DNA of 64,000 bases from Gemmobacter serpentinus (GCF_008973825.1 NZ_WCHR01000002.1:1-64000); one strand, 5' to 3'; shown: positions 42,422 through 53,425, counted from the stretch's first letter. Notes: generated by a model not told the origin, from the sequence alone. Numbers and translations are program-made.

Positions 42422-43402
42422 GTGGAGACGCGCGCACCGCATATTCCGGTGCTTCTGCGGCCCTTGCTGGCGGCCTGCGCGCCGGTTTCCGGGCGCTGGC
42501 TCGATGGCACTTTTGGCGCAGGGGGCTACACGCGCGGGTTGCTGGCGGCAGGTGCCGCCCATGTGACCGGCGTCGATCGCGATCCGTTGGCTTTGCAAAT
42601 GGCCCAAGCATGGGCGGGCGAATATGGTGACCGGCTGTCGCTGGTGGCCGGCAATTTCTCGGGCCTTGATACCTATGACCATGATCTGGACGGCATCGTG
42701 CTGGATCTGGGCGTATCCTCCATGCAGCTGGATCTGGCAGAGCGCGGCTTTTCCTTCATGAAGGACGGCCCGCTGGATATGCGGATGAGCCAGGCGGGCA
42801 CATCGGCAGCCGATCTGGTGAACGAGACCGATGAGGCGACCCTTGCCGATATTCTTTACCTTTATGGTGAAGAACGCGCCTCGCGCCGTATCGCCCGCGC
42901 CATCTCGGATGCCCGCAAGCAGGAGCCGATCACCACCACCCTGCGTCTGGCCGAGATCGTGGCGCGCTGCCTGCCGCGCCCCAAGCCCGGTCAAAGCCAT
43001 CCGGCAACCCGCAGCTTTCAGGCGATCCGCATCGCGGTGAACACCGAATTCGAGGAACTGGCCGAAGGTCTGGCTGCCGCCGAACGCGCGTTGAAGCCCG
43101 GCGGAAAACTGGCGGTTGTCACCTTCCACAGTCTGGAAGACCGTATCGTGAAACGCTTTTTCCAGACCCGCAGCACCGAGGTTCAAGGCAATCGCTACGC
43201 GCCTTCGGCGGCGGGGCCTGCCTCCAGCTTCAGCCTTGTCACCCGTCGGGCCGTCGGGCCCGATGATGAGGAACTGGCTGAGAACCCGCGCGCGCGCTCG
43301 GCCCGGCTGCGGGTCGGCCAGCGCACCGAGGCGCCCGCCCACAAGCTTGACCTGGCGGCGATCGATGTGCCGCAGATCCGCAGGAAGGGGGGGCGTCGCT
43401 GA
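42422..43402 (+). CDS. rsmH: 16S rRNA (cytosine1402-N4)-methyltransferase
   Basis: Methylates C1402 in the ribosomal P site using SAM. 326 residues with [10 protein letters not shown] at the start, SAM loop [14 protein letters not shown] near 28-41, [11 protein letters not shown] and [16 protein letters not shown]. Start is GTG 42422, directly after mraZ; the stop TGA shares one base with the ftsL ATG, indicating coupled translation. Confidence 0.96.
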   Translation: METRAPHIPVLLRPLLAACAPVSGRWLDGTFGAGGYTRGLLAAGAAHVTGVDRDPLALQMAQAWAGEYGDRLSLVAGNFSGLDTYDHDLDGIVLDLGVSSMQLDLAERGFSFMKDGPLDMRMSQAGTSAADLVNETDEATLADILYLYGEERASRRIARAISDARKQEPITTTLRLAEIVARCLPRPKPGQSHPATRSFQAIRIAVNTEFEELAEGLAAAERALKPGGKLAVVTFHSLEDRIVKRFFQTRSTEVQGNRYAPSAAGPASSFSLVTRRAVGPDDEELAENPRARSARLRVGQRTEAPAHKLDLAAIDVPQIRRKGGRR

Positions 43403-43755
43403 TGCGTGTGCTGATCTATATGCTGACCTTCGCGGCGGTGATCGGGCTTGGCTTCTGGGCCTATAAGGAAAACTACGCGACCCAGCAGGCGCTGAAGGAT
43501 GTGTCCAAGCTGAACAGCGAAATCGCCGATCTGCGCGAGGCACTGTCGATCCAGCGCGCCGAATGGGCCTATCTGAACCGCCCCGACCGGCTGCGCGAAT
43601 TATCGACGATCAACTTTGACCGTCTGGGCCTGCTGCCGCTGGAACCCGAACAATTCGGCATGTCGAGCCAGATCGCCTATCCGGCCCCCGAAATCGAGAT
43701 CCCGCAACCCTCCGAGGTTACCTCGGTCTCCAATCAGGAGGAGCAGTTCCCATGA
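43402..43755 (+). CDS. ftsL: Cell division protein FtsL
   Basis: Small bitopic divisome protein of 117 residues. One membrane segment at about 3-19 and a coiled-coil stretch (ALKDVSKLNSEIADLREALSIQRAEWAYLNRPDRL), with the AEWAYLNRPDRL signature of alphaproteobacterial FtsL. It overlaps rsmH by one base and ftsI by four (ATGA). Confidence 0.93.
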   Translation: MRVLIYMLTFAAVIGLGFWAYKENYATQQALKDVSKLNSEIADLREALSIQRAEWAYLNRPDRLRELSTINFDRLGLLPLEPEQFGMSSQIAYPAPEIEIPQPSEVTSVSNQEEQFP

Positions 43756-45590
43756 CCGCCTATCATCCTGATGAGCATGACATGATCGAGGAACCGGCCG
43801 CACGCACCCCGCTGCGGCCTTTGGCGCGGGTGCTTCACGCCCGCGAGACCGGCGGCAACCCCGACACGATCGAACGCGAGAACCGCCATGCCCGCCATGA
43901 GGTGATGCGCGAAAAGTCGCGCCGCCGCTCCGAAGGGCGGCTGCTGTTCCTGGGCCTTGCCTTCTTGGCCGCCTTCACGGTGATCGGGGCGCGGATGGGG
44001 CTTCTGGCTGCATCCGAGCCGATGGAGCCGCGCTCGGCCGCGCCGGGTGCGCCGATCCTTGCGCAGCGTGCCGATATCACTGACCGCAATGGCAGGGTTC
44101 TGGCGACCAATCTGGTGACCCATGCGCTTTATGCGCAGCCGAAAGATATGGTTGATCCGCTGCGCGTCGCGCGCGAACTGGCGGTGATCTTCCCCGATCT
44201 GAAGGAAGAGGATCTGGCGCGCCGTCTGACCGATGGCCGCAGCTTCCTCTGGATCAAGAAGAAGCTCTCGCCCGAACAAATGCAGAAGGTGCATGAGATC
44301 GGCGATCCGGGCCTGCTGTTCGGCCCGCGCGAGATGCGGCTTTATCCCAACGGGCGGCTTGCATCCCATGTGCTTGGCGGCGCGTCCTTTGGGGCCGAAG
44401 GTGTTCACAGTGCCGAGGTGATCGGCACGGCAGGCCTTGAGAAATTCATGGACGCCCGTCTGCGCGATCCCGCACAGGCGGCAGAGCCGGTGGTTTTGTC
44501 GCTGGACCTGACGGTGCAGGCCACGGTGACCGAAGTGCTCGACACCGGCATGAAGATGATGAATGCGAAGGGTGCTGCGGCGGTCCTGATGGATGTGCGC
44601 ACCGGCGAGGTGCTAAGCCTTGTCTCGCTGCCCGATTTCGATCCCAATGACCGCCCGAACCCGCTGGTGAAGGGCGATCCCGCCGACAGCCCGCTGTTCA
44701 ACCGCGCGGTGCAGGGGGTCTATGAGCTGGGCTCGACCTTCAAGATCTTTGCCGCCGCGCAGGCGATGGAGCTTGGCCTTGTGAATCCGAATTCCATGGT
44801 CGATGCCAATGCGCCGATGGTCTGGGGCAAGCATCGTATCAAGGAGTTTCAGGGCAAGAACTATGGCCCGTTGCTGACGGTGTCGGATGTGATCGCGAAA
44901 TCCTCCAATGTCGGCACCGCGCATATCGCGCTGATGATCGGGGGACTCAAGCAACAGGCTTTTCTGAAATCGCTGGGCTTCTTTGAACCGACCCCGCTGG
45001 AAATGGTCGAGGCCCGCAGCTCGCGCCCGCTGATCCCGGCCAGATGGCCCGATATCGTGACCATCACCGCCTCTTATGGCCACGGGATGAGCGCCAGCCC
45101 GATGCATTTGGCCGCCGCCTATTCCACCATTGCGAATGGGGGAATCGCGGTGCAGCCGACGCTGCTGCGTCGCAATTCCGCGCCCGAGGGCACCCGGCTT
45201 CTGTCGGAACGGGTCGCGCATGATTCCGTCGCCATGTTGCGTGGCGTGGTCGATCACGGCACAGCCTCCTATGCGCGGATCAAGGGTTATTCGATTGCGG
45301 GCAAGACCGGCACCGCCGACAAGCCCAAGCGCACGGGCGGCTATTACAAAGACAAGGTGATCAATACCTTCGCCTCGATGTTCCCGGCCGATGACCCGCG
45401 CTATGTGTTGGTGGTGACGCTGGACGAGCCGGTCGATACCGCCGGGCCAGAGCCGCGCCGGACCGCAGGTTATACGGCCGTTCCGGTCGCCGCCGAAGTG
45501 GTGCGCCGGGTGGCACCGCTGCTGGGGGTCCGGCCCGAGATTGCACTTCCCGCCGCGAATGGGGTAACAGCCGTCAGCCGGGCCAACTGA
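43752..45590 (+). CDS. ftsI: Septal peptidoglycan transpeptidase FtsI (PBP3)
   Basis: Class B penicillin-binding protein crosslinking septal murein. 612 residues: cytoplasmic tail, one membrane segment near 75-92, dimerisation/pedestal domain (RADITDRNGRVLATNL), then the transpeptidase with S328-T-F-K, S384-S-N and K518-T-G-T. Length is normal for this order. It works with FtsW, FtsL and FtsQ encoded in the same cluster. A 71-base gap with a GC-rich stem (GGCGGGC-CGGG-GCCCGCC, 45615-45632) separates it from murE. Confidence 0.97.
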   Translation: MTAYHPDEHDMIEEPAARTPLRPLARVLHARETGGNPDTIERENRHARHEVMREKSRRRSEGRLLFLGLAFLAAFTVIGARMGLLAASEPMEPRSAAPGAPILAQRADITDRNGRVLATNLVTHALYAQPKDMVDPLRVARELAVIFPDLKEEDLARRLTDGRSFLWIKKKLSPEQMQKVHEIGDPGLLFGPREMRLYPNGRLASHVLGGASFGAEGVHSAEVIGTAGLEKFMDARLRDPAQAAEPVVLSLDLTVQATVTEVLDTGMKMMNAKGAAAVLMDVRTGEVLSLVSLPDFDPNDRPNPLVKGDPADSPLFNRAVQGVYELGSTFKIFAAAQAMELGLVNPNSMVDANAPMVWGKHRIKEFQGKNYGPLLTVSDVIAKSSNVGTAHIALMIGGLKQQAFLKSLGFFEPTPLEMVEARSSRPLIPARWPDIVTITASYGHGMSASPMHLAAAYSTIANGGIAVQPTLLRRNSAPEGTRLLSERVAHDSVAMLRGVVDHGTASYARIKGYSIAGKTGTADKPKRTGGYYKDKVINTFASMFPADDPRYVLVVTLDEPVDTAGPEPRRTAGYTAVPVAAEVVRRVAPLLGVRPEIALPAANGVTAVSRAN

Positions 45591-45661
45591 TCCGGCCCCT
45601 TGGGTAGAAGGGCGGGCCGGGGCCCGCCTGGAATGAGTGAAAGCGCCAGGACGGGCGCGGG

Positions 45662-47149
45662 ATGGGACAGATGGCCGAACGCGTGGCGACGCTTGCCGAA
45701 CTGGGGCTTACGGCCAAATCTGGCCGCGAGGTCCGCCTCACCGGGCTTGCGGTGGACAGCCGGGCGGTGAAGCCCGGCTTCCTGTTTGCGGCCATGCCGG
45801 GCAGCAAGATGCATGGGGCCGAGTTCATCCCCTTTGCGCTGCGCATGGGGGCGGTCGCGGTCTTGACCGATGCCGAAGGGCTGCGCCTTGCGGGAGAGAC
45901 CATTCCGCCCGAGGTCGCGGTGGTGGTGGCGGAAGAGCCGCGCGCGGCCTTGGCCATGGCTGCCTCCCTGTGGTTCGGCGCGCAGCCTGAAACCATGGTT
46001 GCGGTCACCGGCACCAATGGCAAGACATCCGTGGCGACCTTCACCCGGCAGATCTGGATGGCCTTGGGACATGCCGCGATCAATATCGGCACGACTGGTG
46101 TGGAAGGGGCCTGGGCCGCGCCCTCGGCCCATACCACGCCCGATCCGATCACCCTGCACCATATGCTGGCCGATGCCGCTGCGGCGGGGGTCACCCATGC
46201 CGCGATGGAGGCATCCTCGCATGGGTTGGATCAGTTCCGGCTGGATGGGGTGCGGCTGAAAGCGGCGGGCTTCACCAATTTCACGCAAGACCATCTGGAT
46301 TATCACGGCACGTTCGAGGCCTATTTCGCGGCCAAGATGGGGTTGTTTGACCGTGTGCTGCCGCCTGATGCGGCGGCGGTCATCAATATGAATGACCCCA
46401 AAGGGGCCGAAGTGGCCCGCATTGCCGCAGCGCAGGGGCAGCGGGTGATTACCGTGGGCCATGATGCGGGCTGCGATCTGCAAATCGCGGGCCAGCGTTT
46501 TGACGCGACAGGGCAGGACGTGCGCTATCTCTGGCAGGGCAAGGCGCATCAGGTGCGGCTGAACCTGATCGGCGGTTTCCAGGCCGAAAATGTCGCGCTG
46601 GCGGCGGGGCTGGTGATCGGCGCGGGGACGGCACCCGGCGATGTCTTTGCAGTCTTGCCGCAATTGTCGGGCGTGCGCGGGCGGATGCAACTGGCCGCGA
46701 CCCGGAGCAATGGCGCATCGGTTTTTGTCGATTACGCCCATACGCCCGATGCGCTCGCCACCGCGCTGAAGGCGCTGCGCCCGCATGTGATGGGCCGGGT
46801 AATCGTGATCTTTGGTGCAGGCGGTGACCGGGATCGGACCAAACGCCCGCTGATGGGGGCTGCGGCTGCGGCCCATGCCGATGTGCTGTTCGTGACCGAT
46901 GACAATCCGCGCAGCGAAGACCCGGCCGCGATCCGGGCCGAGGTGATGGCGACCTGCCCCGAGGCCAATGAGGTCGGCGACCGGGCCGAGGCAATCCTGC
47001 GTGGCGTGGACGCCCTGCAACCGGGCGACGCGCTGCTGATCGCGGGCAAGGGGCATGAGTCCGGGCAGGTCATCAAGGGCGATATTTTCCCCTTTGACGA
47101 TGTGGAACAGGCCTCTATCGCGGTGGCGGCGCTGGATGGGGTGATCTGA
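45662..47149 (+). CDS. murE: UDP-MurNAc-tripeptide synthetase (meso-DAP ligase)
   Basis: Adds meso-diaminopimelate to UDP-MurNAc-L-Ala-D-Glu. 495 residues, three Mur domains. P-loop VTGTNGKTS near residue 115; the DAP-specific DNPR motif is present as DDNPRSED near 414. KxxxxD and carbamylated Lys region present. ATG 45662 and ATG 45671 are both possible starts. murF begins one base after the stop. Confidence 0.97.
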   Translation: MGQMAERVATLAELGLTAKSGREVRLTGLAVDSRAVKPGFLFAAMPGSKMHGAEFIPFALRMGAVAVLTDAEGLRLAGETIPPEVAVVVAEEPRAALAMAASLWFGAQPETMVAVTGTNGKTSVATFTRQIWMALGHAAINIGTTGVEGAWAAPSAHTTPDPITLHHMLADAAAAGVTHAAMEASSHGLDQFRLDGVRLKAAGFTNFTQDHLDYHGTFEAYFAAKMGLFDRVLPPDAAAVINMNDPKGAEVARIAAAQGQRVITVGHDAGCDLQIAGQRFDATGQDVRYLWQGKAHQVRLNLIGGFQAENVALAAGLVIGAGTAPGDVFAVLPQLSGVRGRMQLAATRSNGASVFVDYAHTPDALATALKALRPHVMGRVIVIFGAGGDRDRTKRPLMGAAAAAHADVLFVTDDNPRSEDPAAIRAEVMATCPEANEVGDRAEAILRGVDALQPGDALLIAGKGHESGQVIKGDIFPFDDVEQASIAVAALDGVI

Positions 47150-47150
47150 G

Positions 47151-48617
47151 ATGGCATTGTGGACCTCGGATGAGGCAGTTGCGGCAACCGGTGGGCACAG
47201 CCCGGTCGCATGGGCGGCAACCGGCGTATCCATCGACACCCGCGCATTGCAGCCCGGCGATCTGTTTGTCGCGCTGAAAGACGTGCGCGACGGGCATGAT
47301 TTCGTGGCGCAGGCGCTGGCGGCCGGGGCGGCGGCTGCCCTTGTGTCACGCGTGCCCGATGGCGTGGCACCGGATGCGCCGCTGTTGATCGTGCCCGATG
47401 TCTTGCAGGGGCTGGAGGCCATGGGCCGCGCCGCCCGGGCCCGGACATCGGCGCGGGTGATCGGGGTCACCGGGTCGGTCGGCAAGACCTCCACCAAGGA
47501 AATGTTGCGCTCCATGCTGTCGGGGCAGGGCCGTGTTCATGCTGCCGAGGCCAGCTACAACAATCATTGGGGCGTGCCGCTGACGCTGGCGCGGATGCCC
47601 AAAGACACCGATTTCGCGGTGATCGAGATCGGCATGAACCACCCGGGCGAGATTTCGCCACTGGCGCGCATGGCTGATCTGGATGTGGCGGTCATCACCA
47701 CGGTCGCGGCGGCCCATCTGTTTGCCTTTGACGGCCTGGAAGGGATTGCGGCGGAAAAGGCCGCGATCATCGACGGTTTGCGGGCGAATGGCACCGCCAT
47801 CCTGCCCGCCGGTCTGCCGGTCAGCGATATCCTGCTGGCCCGCGCGGCAAAGGCGGGCGTCAAGACCGTGACCTTTGCCGACAAGGATGCAGATTGGCAC
47901 ATCGCCACCGCCCAATGGGGCGAGGAGGCGAGCGTTGTTCAGGCTGCAACCCCGCAGGGTATCCGGCTTTTGCGGGTGCAATCGCCGGGGCGGCATTTCG
48001 CGGTCAACGCCTTGGCGGTGCTTGCGGTGGCGGCAGCCCTAGGGCTGGATCCGGCGCTTGCGGCGCAGGATCTGGGCCGCTGGAAACCTTTCGTGGGTCG
48101 TGGCCAGCGGGAACGGATCATCACCGATCCGGTGGACGAGACCGGGTTCGATCTGATCGACGACGCCTATAACGCCAATCCCGCCTCGATGGCGGCCAGC
48201 CTGGACGTGCTGTCGATCCTGCAGCCGAAAGACAATATCGGCCGCATCAGCAAGGGCCGCCGCATCGCCATTCTGGGCGATATGCTGGAAATGGGCGAAA
48301 CCGAACTTGCGCTGCACGCAGCCATTGCCGATCACCCCGCCATGGCGAAGCTGACGCTGGTGCATTGCGTGGGCCCGCGCATGAAGGCGCTGCACAAGGT
48401 GCTGCCCGCCAGCATCCGGGGCGAATGGGTGGAGGCCGCGACCGATCTGCTGCCGCGCCTGCCGGCGCTGGTCGATGCGGGCGACGTGGTGCTGGTCAAG
48501 GGCTCCAAGGGGATCAAGGTCAGCCTGCTGGTTGATGCATTGCGCAAAATGGCGCGCCCGGGCGGGCGCGAAACGGGGCTGGAAGGCCCCCAACAAGAAG
48601 GCAAAGGGGCAGAGTAA
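47151..48617 (+). CDS. murF: UDP-MurNAc-tripeptide-D-Ala-D-Ala ligase
   Basis: Adds D-Ala-D-Ala to complete the cytoplasmic precursor. 488 residues, P-loop [14 protein letters not shown] near 105, [11 protein letters not shown] and the [16 protein letters not shown] block near 340, both typical of MurF. The stop TAA shares one base with the mraY ATG. Confidence 0.97.
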   Translation: MALWTSDEAVAATGGHSPVAWAATGVSIDTRALQPGDLFVALKDVRDGHDFVAQALAAGAAAALVSRVPDGVAPDAPLLIVPDVLQGLEAMGRAARARTSARVIGVTGSVGKTSTKEMLRSMLSGQGRVHAAEASYNNHWGVPLTLARMPKDTDFAVIEIGMNHPGEISPLARMADLDVAVITTVAAAHLFAFDGLEGIAAEKAAIIDGLRANGTAILPAGLPVSDILLARAAKAGVKTVTFADKDADWHIATAQWGEEASVVQAATPQGIRLLRVQSPGRHFAVNALAVLAVAAALGLDPALAAQDLGRWKPFVGRGQRERIITDPVDETGFDLIDDAYNANPASMAASLDVLSILQPKDNIGRISKGRRIAILGDMLEMGETELALHAAIADHPAMAKLTLVHCVGPRMKALHKVLPASIRGEWVEAATDLLPRLPALVDAGDVVLVKGSKGIKVSLLVDALRKMARPGGRETGLEGPQQEGKGAE

Positions 48618-49699
48618 TGCTGTATATCCTGACGCAGTTCTCCGATGGCGGCGACCTGTTCAACCTGTTCCGCTACATCACCTTCCGCGCTGGTGCGGCC
48701 TTCTTTACCGCGTTGATCTTCGGCTTCCTTTTCGGGCGGCCGCTCATCAATCTGTTGCGCCGCAAGCAGGGCAAGGGACAGCCGATCCGCGACGATGGCC
48801 CGGCCTCGCATTTTTCCAAGGCGGGCACGCCCACCATGGGGGGCTTGCTGATCCTGTCGGCCTTGGTGGTGTCGACCGTGCTTTGGGCGCGGCTGGATAC
48901 GCCCTATGTGTGGATCGTTCTGCTGGTCACGCTGGGCTTCGGTCTGATCGGCTTTGCCGATGATTACGCCAAGGTCACCAAGCAGAATACCAAGGGGGTC
49001 TCGGGGCGGGTGCGGATGGCGCTTGGCCTGTTGATTGCGGCATTGGCCTCATATGCGGCGGCGCAATTCCATCCGGCGGCGCTGACCAATCAACTGGCGC
49101 TGCCCTTGTTCAAGGATGCGTTGATCAATCTGGGCTGGTTCTTCGTGCCCTTCGGCATGATTGTCGTGGTGGGGGCTGCGAATGCGGTGAACCTGACCGA
49201 TGGTCTGGATGGTCTGGCCATCGGCCCGGTCATGATCGCGGCGGGGGCCTTTGGCGTGATTTCCTATGCCGTGGGCAACGTGAATTTCGCCGATTATCTG
49301 GGCGTGCATTCGGTGCCGGGCACAGGCGAGTTGCTGGTTTTCACCGCAGCCCTGATCGGCGGCGGCCTAGGGTTCCTGTGGTATAACGCGCCACCTGCCG
49401 CCGTGTTCATGGGCGATACCGGCAGCCTTGCCCTTGGTGGTGCGCTTGGTGCCATCGCGGTCTGCACCAAGCATGAGATCGTGCTGGCGATCGTTGGCGG
49501 CCTGTTCGTGGTCGAGGCGCTGTCGGTGATCATTCAGGTGGCTTACTTCAAGCGCACCGGGCGCCGCGTCTTCCTGATGGCCCCCATCCACCACCATTTC
49601 GAGAAAAAGGGCTGGGCCGAGCCGCAGATCGTGATCCGCTTCTGGATCATCGCCCTGATCCTTGCGCTGATCGGTCTGGCCACGCTGAAGGTGCGCTGA
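48617..49699 (+). CDS. mraY: Phospho-MurNAc-pentapeptide translocase MraY
   Basis: Integral membrane enzyme making lipid I on undecaprenyl phosphate. 360 residues with about ten membrane segments. The metal/active-site parts are visible: [15 protein letters not shown] near residue 114, [17 protein letters not shown] near 192 and [11 protein letters not shown] near 266, and the HHHFEKKGW loop near 324. Standard length. Confidence 0.97.
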   Translation: MLYILTQFSDGGDLFNLFRYITFRAGAAFFTALIFGFLFGRPLINLLRRKQGKGQPIRDDGPASHFSKAGTPTMGGLLILSALVVSTVLWARLDTPYVWIVLLVTLGFGLIGFADDYAKVTKQNTKGVSGRVRMALGLLIAALASYAAAQFHPAALTNQLALPLFKDALINLGWFFVPFGMIVVVGAANAVNLTDGLDGLAIGPVMIAAGAFGVISYAVGNVNFADYLGVHSVPGTGELLVFTAALIGGGLGFLWYNAPPAAVFMGDTGSLALGGALGAIAVCTKHEIVLAIVGGLFVVEALSVIIQVAYFKRTGRRVFLMAPIHHHFEKKGWAEPQIVIRFWIIALILALIGLATLKVR

Positions 49700-49705
49700 T
49701 CCCCG

Positions 49706-50380
49706 ATGGCGGTCAAACGGCGCGAGGCTGATCTTTATCCCCCCCTGAAAGCCTATCTGGAGGGGCAGGGGTTCGAGGTGAAGGCCGAGATCGGCGCCTG
49801 CGACCTGATGGCGGTGCGGGGCGATGAGGCCCCGATCATCGTGGAGATGAAGACGGGCTTCACGCTGGCTTTGGTCATGCAGGGGGTGCAGCGCCAGACC
49901 CTGTTCGATGCGGTCTATCTGGCGGTGCCTGCGCCCGGCAAGAAGGGCTGGGCGCATCGCTACCGCGACATGATCGCGCTTTGCCGTCGTCTGGGTCTTG
50001 GTCTGCTGGCCGTGGGCGAAGAGGGGGTGGAGGCGCATCTGGACCCCGGCCCCTACTTGCCGCGCCGCCAGACCGCCCGGGCAGGCCGTTTGCTGCGCGA
50101 GTTCCAGCGTCGGGTGGGGGACCCCAATACCGGCGGCACCACCGGCATCGCCCGCATGACCGCCTATCGGCAGGATGCGCTGCGGCTGTTGCGCGCCTTG
50201 GGCGATGGCCCCGCCGCGCCGCGTGTTCTGGTGACTGCGACCGGCGTCGCACGCGCGGGCGTCATGCTGCGCGCCGACCATTACGGCTGGTTCGAGCGCG
50301 CCGCGAAGGGCGTCTATGTCCTGACCCCGAAGGGTCAGGCCGCGCTTCTGGACCATGCTGAGGCATTGGCGGCCCTGTGA
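49706..50380 (+). CDS. DUF2161 family protein with PD-(D/E)XK-like motif
   Basis: A 224-residue soluble protein. The N-terminal half carries ACDLMAV...PIIVEMKTGF (about residues 32-51), the D...E-x-K pattern of the PD-(D/E)XK nuclease fold, for which DUF2161 has been proposed as a member. The C-terminal part (RPRVLV-type, TGVARAGVMLRADHYGWFERAAKGVYVLTPKG) looks like a winged-helix. Activity is unproven. It begins six bases after mraY, so it appears to ride in the dcw operon. Confidence 0.82.
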   Translation: MAVKRREADLYPPLKAYLEGQGFEVKAEIGACDLMAVRGDEAPIIVEMKTGFTLALVMQGVQRQTLFDAVYLAVPAPGKKGWAHRYRDMIALCRRLGLGLLAVGEEGVEAHLDPGPYLPRRQTARAGRLLREFQRRVGDPNTGGTTGIARMTAYRQDALRLLRALGDGPAAPRVLVTATGVARAGVMLRADHYGWFERAAKGVYVLTPKGQAALLDHAEALAAL

Positions 50381-50441
50381 TCTGAACAGGCCATGATCTG
50401 GTCAGGCTGTGATCTGATAAGGCCATGATCCGGTCAGATTG
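50378..50441. repeat. Two-copy 32-base direct repeat between the DUF2161 gene and murD
   Basis: TGATCTGAACAGGCCATGATCTGG-type unit, copies at 50378-50409 and 50410-50441 with a handful of mismatches. The first copy includes the DUF2161 stop codon. A third, partial echo (CGGTCGGGCTGTGA) follows. Confidence 0.7.
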
Positions 50442-50502
50442 CGCGCCGGTCGGGCTGTGACCCGTTATCCCTTGTCGGGGCCGATGCTCTGGCCGTTACG
50501 GA

Positions 50503-51909
50503 TCAAGCCCCCGACAGCAATGCCTGCACGCGGGCGGTGAAATCCTCACCGCGCTTCTCGAAATTCGGATATTGGTCAAAGCTCGCGGCGGCAGGTGCCA
50601 GCAGCACCACTTCGCCGGGTTCGGCCTCGGCTGCGGCGCGGGTCACGGCCGCCTCCATCGTCTCGCAAATCTCATGCGGGGTCTCGCCCATCTGCAGGGC
50701 GAAGTCGCGGGCGGAAAAGCCGATCAGATAGGCCTTCACCACCGATCCCAGATGCGGCGCAAGGTCCGCGATCCCGCCCTCCTTGCCCATGCCCCCGGCG
50801 ATCCAGCGGATCTTGGGGAAGGCTTGCAGGGCCTTGGCGGCGGCATCGACATTGGTCGCCTTGCTGTCATTGACGAAGCGCACGCCGCCCCGCTCGCCGA
50901 CCAGTTGGCTGCGATGAGGCAGGCCGCCAAAGGAATGCAACGCCGCTTCGATCTGTTTCGGGGCAAGGCCAAGGCTGCGGCAGGCGGCATAGGCCGCGCA
51001 GGCATTCTGGTGATTATGCGCGCCGGGCAGGCCCTTGATCTCGCGCAGGTCGATCGCGGCCATCTGCCGACCTTTGCGCCATTCCGCCAGAAACCCCTTG
51101 CGGGCAAAGACCGACCAGCCGAAATTTTCCAGCTTTGACCCCGACGAGATGCGGATCACCCGGTCATCCTGCGGCGACTGGCCCAACTGATTGGCGAGAA
51201 ACTGCCCCTCGACCTCATCGACGCCGACCACACAGCGATCCGGCCCGCCCTCGGCGAACAGCCGCCGCTTGGCCGCGAAATAGCCGCCCATCCCGTTATG
51301 GCGATCCAGATGATCGGGCGAGAGATTGGTGAAGACCGCGATATCGGGGGTCAACGCGCGGGCAAGCTCGGTCTGGTAGGAGGACAGTTCCAGCACCACG
51401 ACCGCGCCATCCTCGGGCGGGTCGATATCCAGCACGCCGCGCCCGATATTGCCCGCCATCTGGCTGGGCCGTCCGCATTCCAGCAGGATGTGATGGATCA
51501 GTGCGGTGGTGGTCGATTTGCCGTTCGACCCGGTGATGCAGACCACGCGGGGGGCGGTTTCGAAATTGTCCCAGTTCGGGGTGGCAAAGCTCTGGAAGAA
51601 CAGGCCGATATCATTGTCGACGGGGATGCCAAGTTCCAGCGCGCGGGCAATCACGCGGTTGGGCGCGGGGTAAAGATGTGGAATGCCGGGCGAAGTGACA
51701 AGGCAGGCCACATCTTCCAGCGCGCCGTGTTTCATCAGGTCGGTGCAGGTGAACCCTTCCGCCTCGGCCTTGAGGCGCGCCTCGGCGCTGTCATCCCACA
51801 GAACCGTCTCGGCCCCGCCCGCCACAAGCGCGCGCGCGGTAGCAAGGCCCGACCGACCCAGGCCAAGAACCGCAACCCGCCGACCGGAATATCCCTGAAC
51901 CGCAATCAT
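50503..51909 (-). CDS. murD: UDP-MurNAc-L-alanine:D-glutamate ligase (inverted within the dcw cluster)
   Basis: Adds D-Glu to UDP-MurNAc-L-Ala. 468 residues: Rossmann start [18 protein letters not shown]-loop [17 protein letters not shown] near residue 125, [10 protein letters not shown] near 195, and the ligand domain with FVNDSKATN near 335. Complete and of normal length, so functional. It is the only gene of the cluster on the minus strand, between mraY-DUF2161 and ftsW, and needs its own promoter in the 51910-52256 gap. Confidence 0.97.
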   Translation of the reverse strand: MIAVQGYSGRRVAVLGLGRSGLATARALVAGGAETVLWDDSAEARLKAEAEGFTCTDLMKHGALEDVACLVTSPGIPHLYPAPNRVIARALELGIPVDNDIGLFFQSFATPNWDNFETAPRVVCITGSNGKSTTTALIHHILLECGRPSQMAGNIGRGVLDIDPPEDGAVVVLELSSYQTELARALTPDIAVFTNLSPDHLDRHNGMGGYFAAKRRLFAEGGPDRCVVGVDEVEGQFLANQLGQSPQDDRVIRISSGSKLENFGWSVFARKGFLAEWRKGRQMAAIDLREIKGLPGAHNHQNACAAYAACRSLGLAPKQIEAALHSFGGLPHRSQLVGERGGVRFVNDSKATNVDAAAKALQAFPKIRWIAGGMGKEGGIADLAPHLGSVVKAYLIGFSARDFALQMGETPHEICETMEAAVTRAAAEAEPGEVVLLAPAAASFDQYPNFEKRGEDFTARVQALLSGA

Positions 51910-52256
51910 GACCGCCCCCTAGATTTGCTGGCCGCGCTTTGCGGCCCGCCGTCGCAATGCGGGGGCCAGCCCCCGCGCCCCCGGGATATTTGAGAATAGA
52001 AGAGGGGGGAAGGGGGGAACAGTGGCTTGATCGATCTGCGGCTGCGGGCGCGCTGTCATTGCCGGGTGCTGCAATCGGCAGGGCCTTTGGCGGGGCATTC
52101 GTGCAAGGGCAAGGGCCGGTCACTGCAAGGTCAAATGCCTGTCGGACTTCCCGCTGGTCAGACCGGGATTTTGCCGTTAAGCTGAATGGAAAGGTTCGGG
52201 GCCCCGTTTCGGGGATCACATGGGCCAGAGGCAAGCAGGCAAATCAGGCGGTTTCC
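51910..52256. other. Divergent murD/ftsW gap
   Basis: No gene recognised. It holds dispersed repeat family R copy 3 at its murD end. It must carry promoters for murD and probably for the ftsW-onward operon; I cannot name a clear -35/-10 pair. A frame open from 51939 through the gap into ftsW shows no family similarity before 52257. Confidence 0.5.
51960..52005 (+). repeat. Dispersed repeat, family R (copy 3, short)
   Basis: GGGGGCCAGCCCCC joined almost directly to GCCCCCGGGATATTT and GAATAGAAGA. The internal spacer of copies 1-2 is missing. Confidence 0.7.
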
Positions 52257-53423
52257 ATGACTGAGATGGTCTATGGCTCGATGCCCGAACGGGTATCGGA
52301 GCCGGTTTTCCCCAAATGGTGGCGCACCATCGACAAATGGTCGCTGACAGCGGTGCTGGTGCTGTTCGGCATCGGCATCCTTTTGGGGCTTGCGGCCTCG
52401 GTCCCGCTGGCCACGCGCAACAACCTTGACCCCTTCCACTATGTGGAGCGGCAGGCCTTCTTCGGTGTGCTTGCGCTGGCGGCGATGCTGGGTGTTTCCA
52501 TGCTGCCGCCCGAGGCCGTGCGCCGCCTAGGCATTCTTGGCTTTGCGGTATCATTGGTGGCACTGGCCTTCCTGCCCTTCCTTGGCACCGATTTCGGCAA
52601 GGGGGCGATCCGCTGGTATTCGCTGGGCTTTGCCTCGTTCCAGCCATCCGAATTTCTGAAACCCGGCTTCATCATCGTCACCGCCTGGCTGATGGCCTCG
52701 GCGCAAGAGATCGGCGGCCCGCCCGGCCGGATCATCTCTTTCGCGCTGGCGATCGTCGTGGTCGTGCTGCTGGCGATCCAGCCCGATTTCGGCCAATCCA
52801 TGCTGATCGTTTTTGGCTGGTGCGTGGTCTATTTCGTGGCTGGCGCGCCGATGACGCTGATCGTGACCATTCTCGGGCTGGTCGGCGCTGCGGGCTTCAT
52901 GCTTTACGGCATGTCGGAACACCTGGCGCGCCGGATCGACGGCTTTCTGGCCGCCGATGTCGATCCGCGCTCGCAATTGGGCTATGCCACCAACGCCATC
53001 CAGGAAGGCGGCTTCTTCGGTGTCGGCGTGGGCGAGGGGCAGGTGAAATGGACCCTGCCCGATGCCCATACCGATTTCATCATCGCGGTCGCCGCCGAGG
53101 AATACGGGCTGATCCTCGTGCTGATGATCCTGGGTCTTTACGGCGTGGTCGTGGTGCGGTCGATGTTCCGCCTGATGAAAGAGCGTGATCCCTTCGTGCG
53201 GCTGGCGGGTTCGGGTCTTGCCTGCATCTTTGGTGTGCAGGCCATGATCAATATGGGTGTGGCCGTGCGCCTGCTGCCCGCCAAGGGCATGACGCTGCCT
53301 TTCGTCAGCTATGGCGGCTCGTCGGTCATTGCTGCGGGCATCACCGTTGGGATGCTGCTGGCGTTGACGCGGAGCCGTCCGCAGGGCGAATTGCAGGATA
53401 TCCTGTTCCGGCGGGGGCGCTGA
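52257..53423 (+). CDS. ftsW: Septal peptidoglycan glycosyltransferase FtsW
   Basis: SEDS-family polymerase paired with FtsI. 388 residues, ten membrane segments; N-terminal [13 protein letters not shown], then [47 protein letters not shown] and the late [19 protein letters not shown] motif. ATG 52257 (MTEMVYGS) is the family-like start. murG begins two bases after the stop. Confidence 0.95.
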   Translation: MTEMVYGSMPERVSEPVFPKWWRTIDKWSLTAVLVLFGIGILLGLAASVPLATRNNLDPFHYVERQAFFGVLALAAMLGVSMLPPEAVRRLGILGFAVSLVALAFLPFLGTDFGKGAIRWYSLGFASFQPSEFLKPGFIIVTAWLMASAQEIGGPPGRIISFALAIVVVVLLAIQPDFGQSMLIVFGWCVVYFVAGAPMTLIVTILGLVGAAGFMLYGMSEHLARRIDGFLAADVDPRSQLGYATNAIQEGGFFGVGVGEGQVKWTLPDAHTDFIIAVAAEEYGLILVLMILGLYGVVVVRSMFRLMKERDPFVRLAGSGLACIFGVQAMINMGVAVRLLPAKGMTLPFVSYGGSSVIAAGITVGMLLALTRSRPQGELQDILFRRGR

Positions 53424-53425
53424 GA

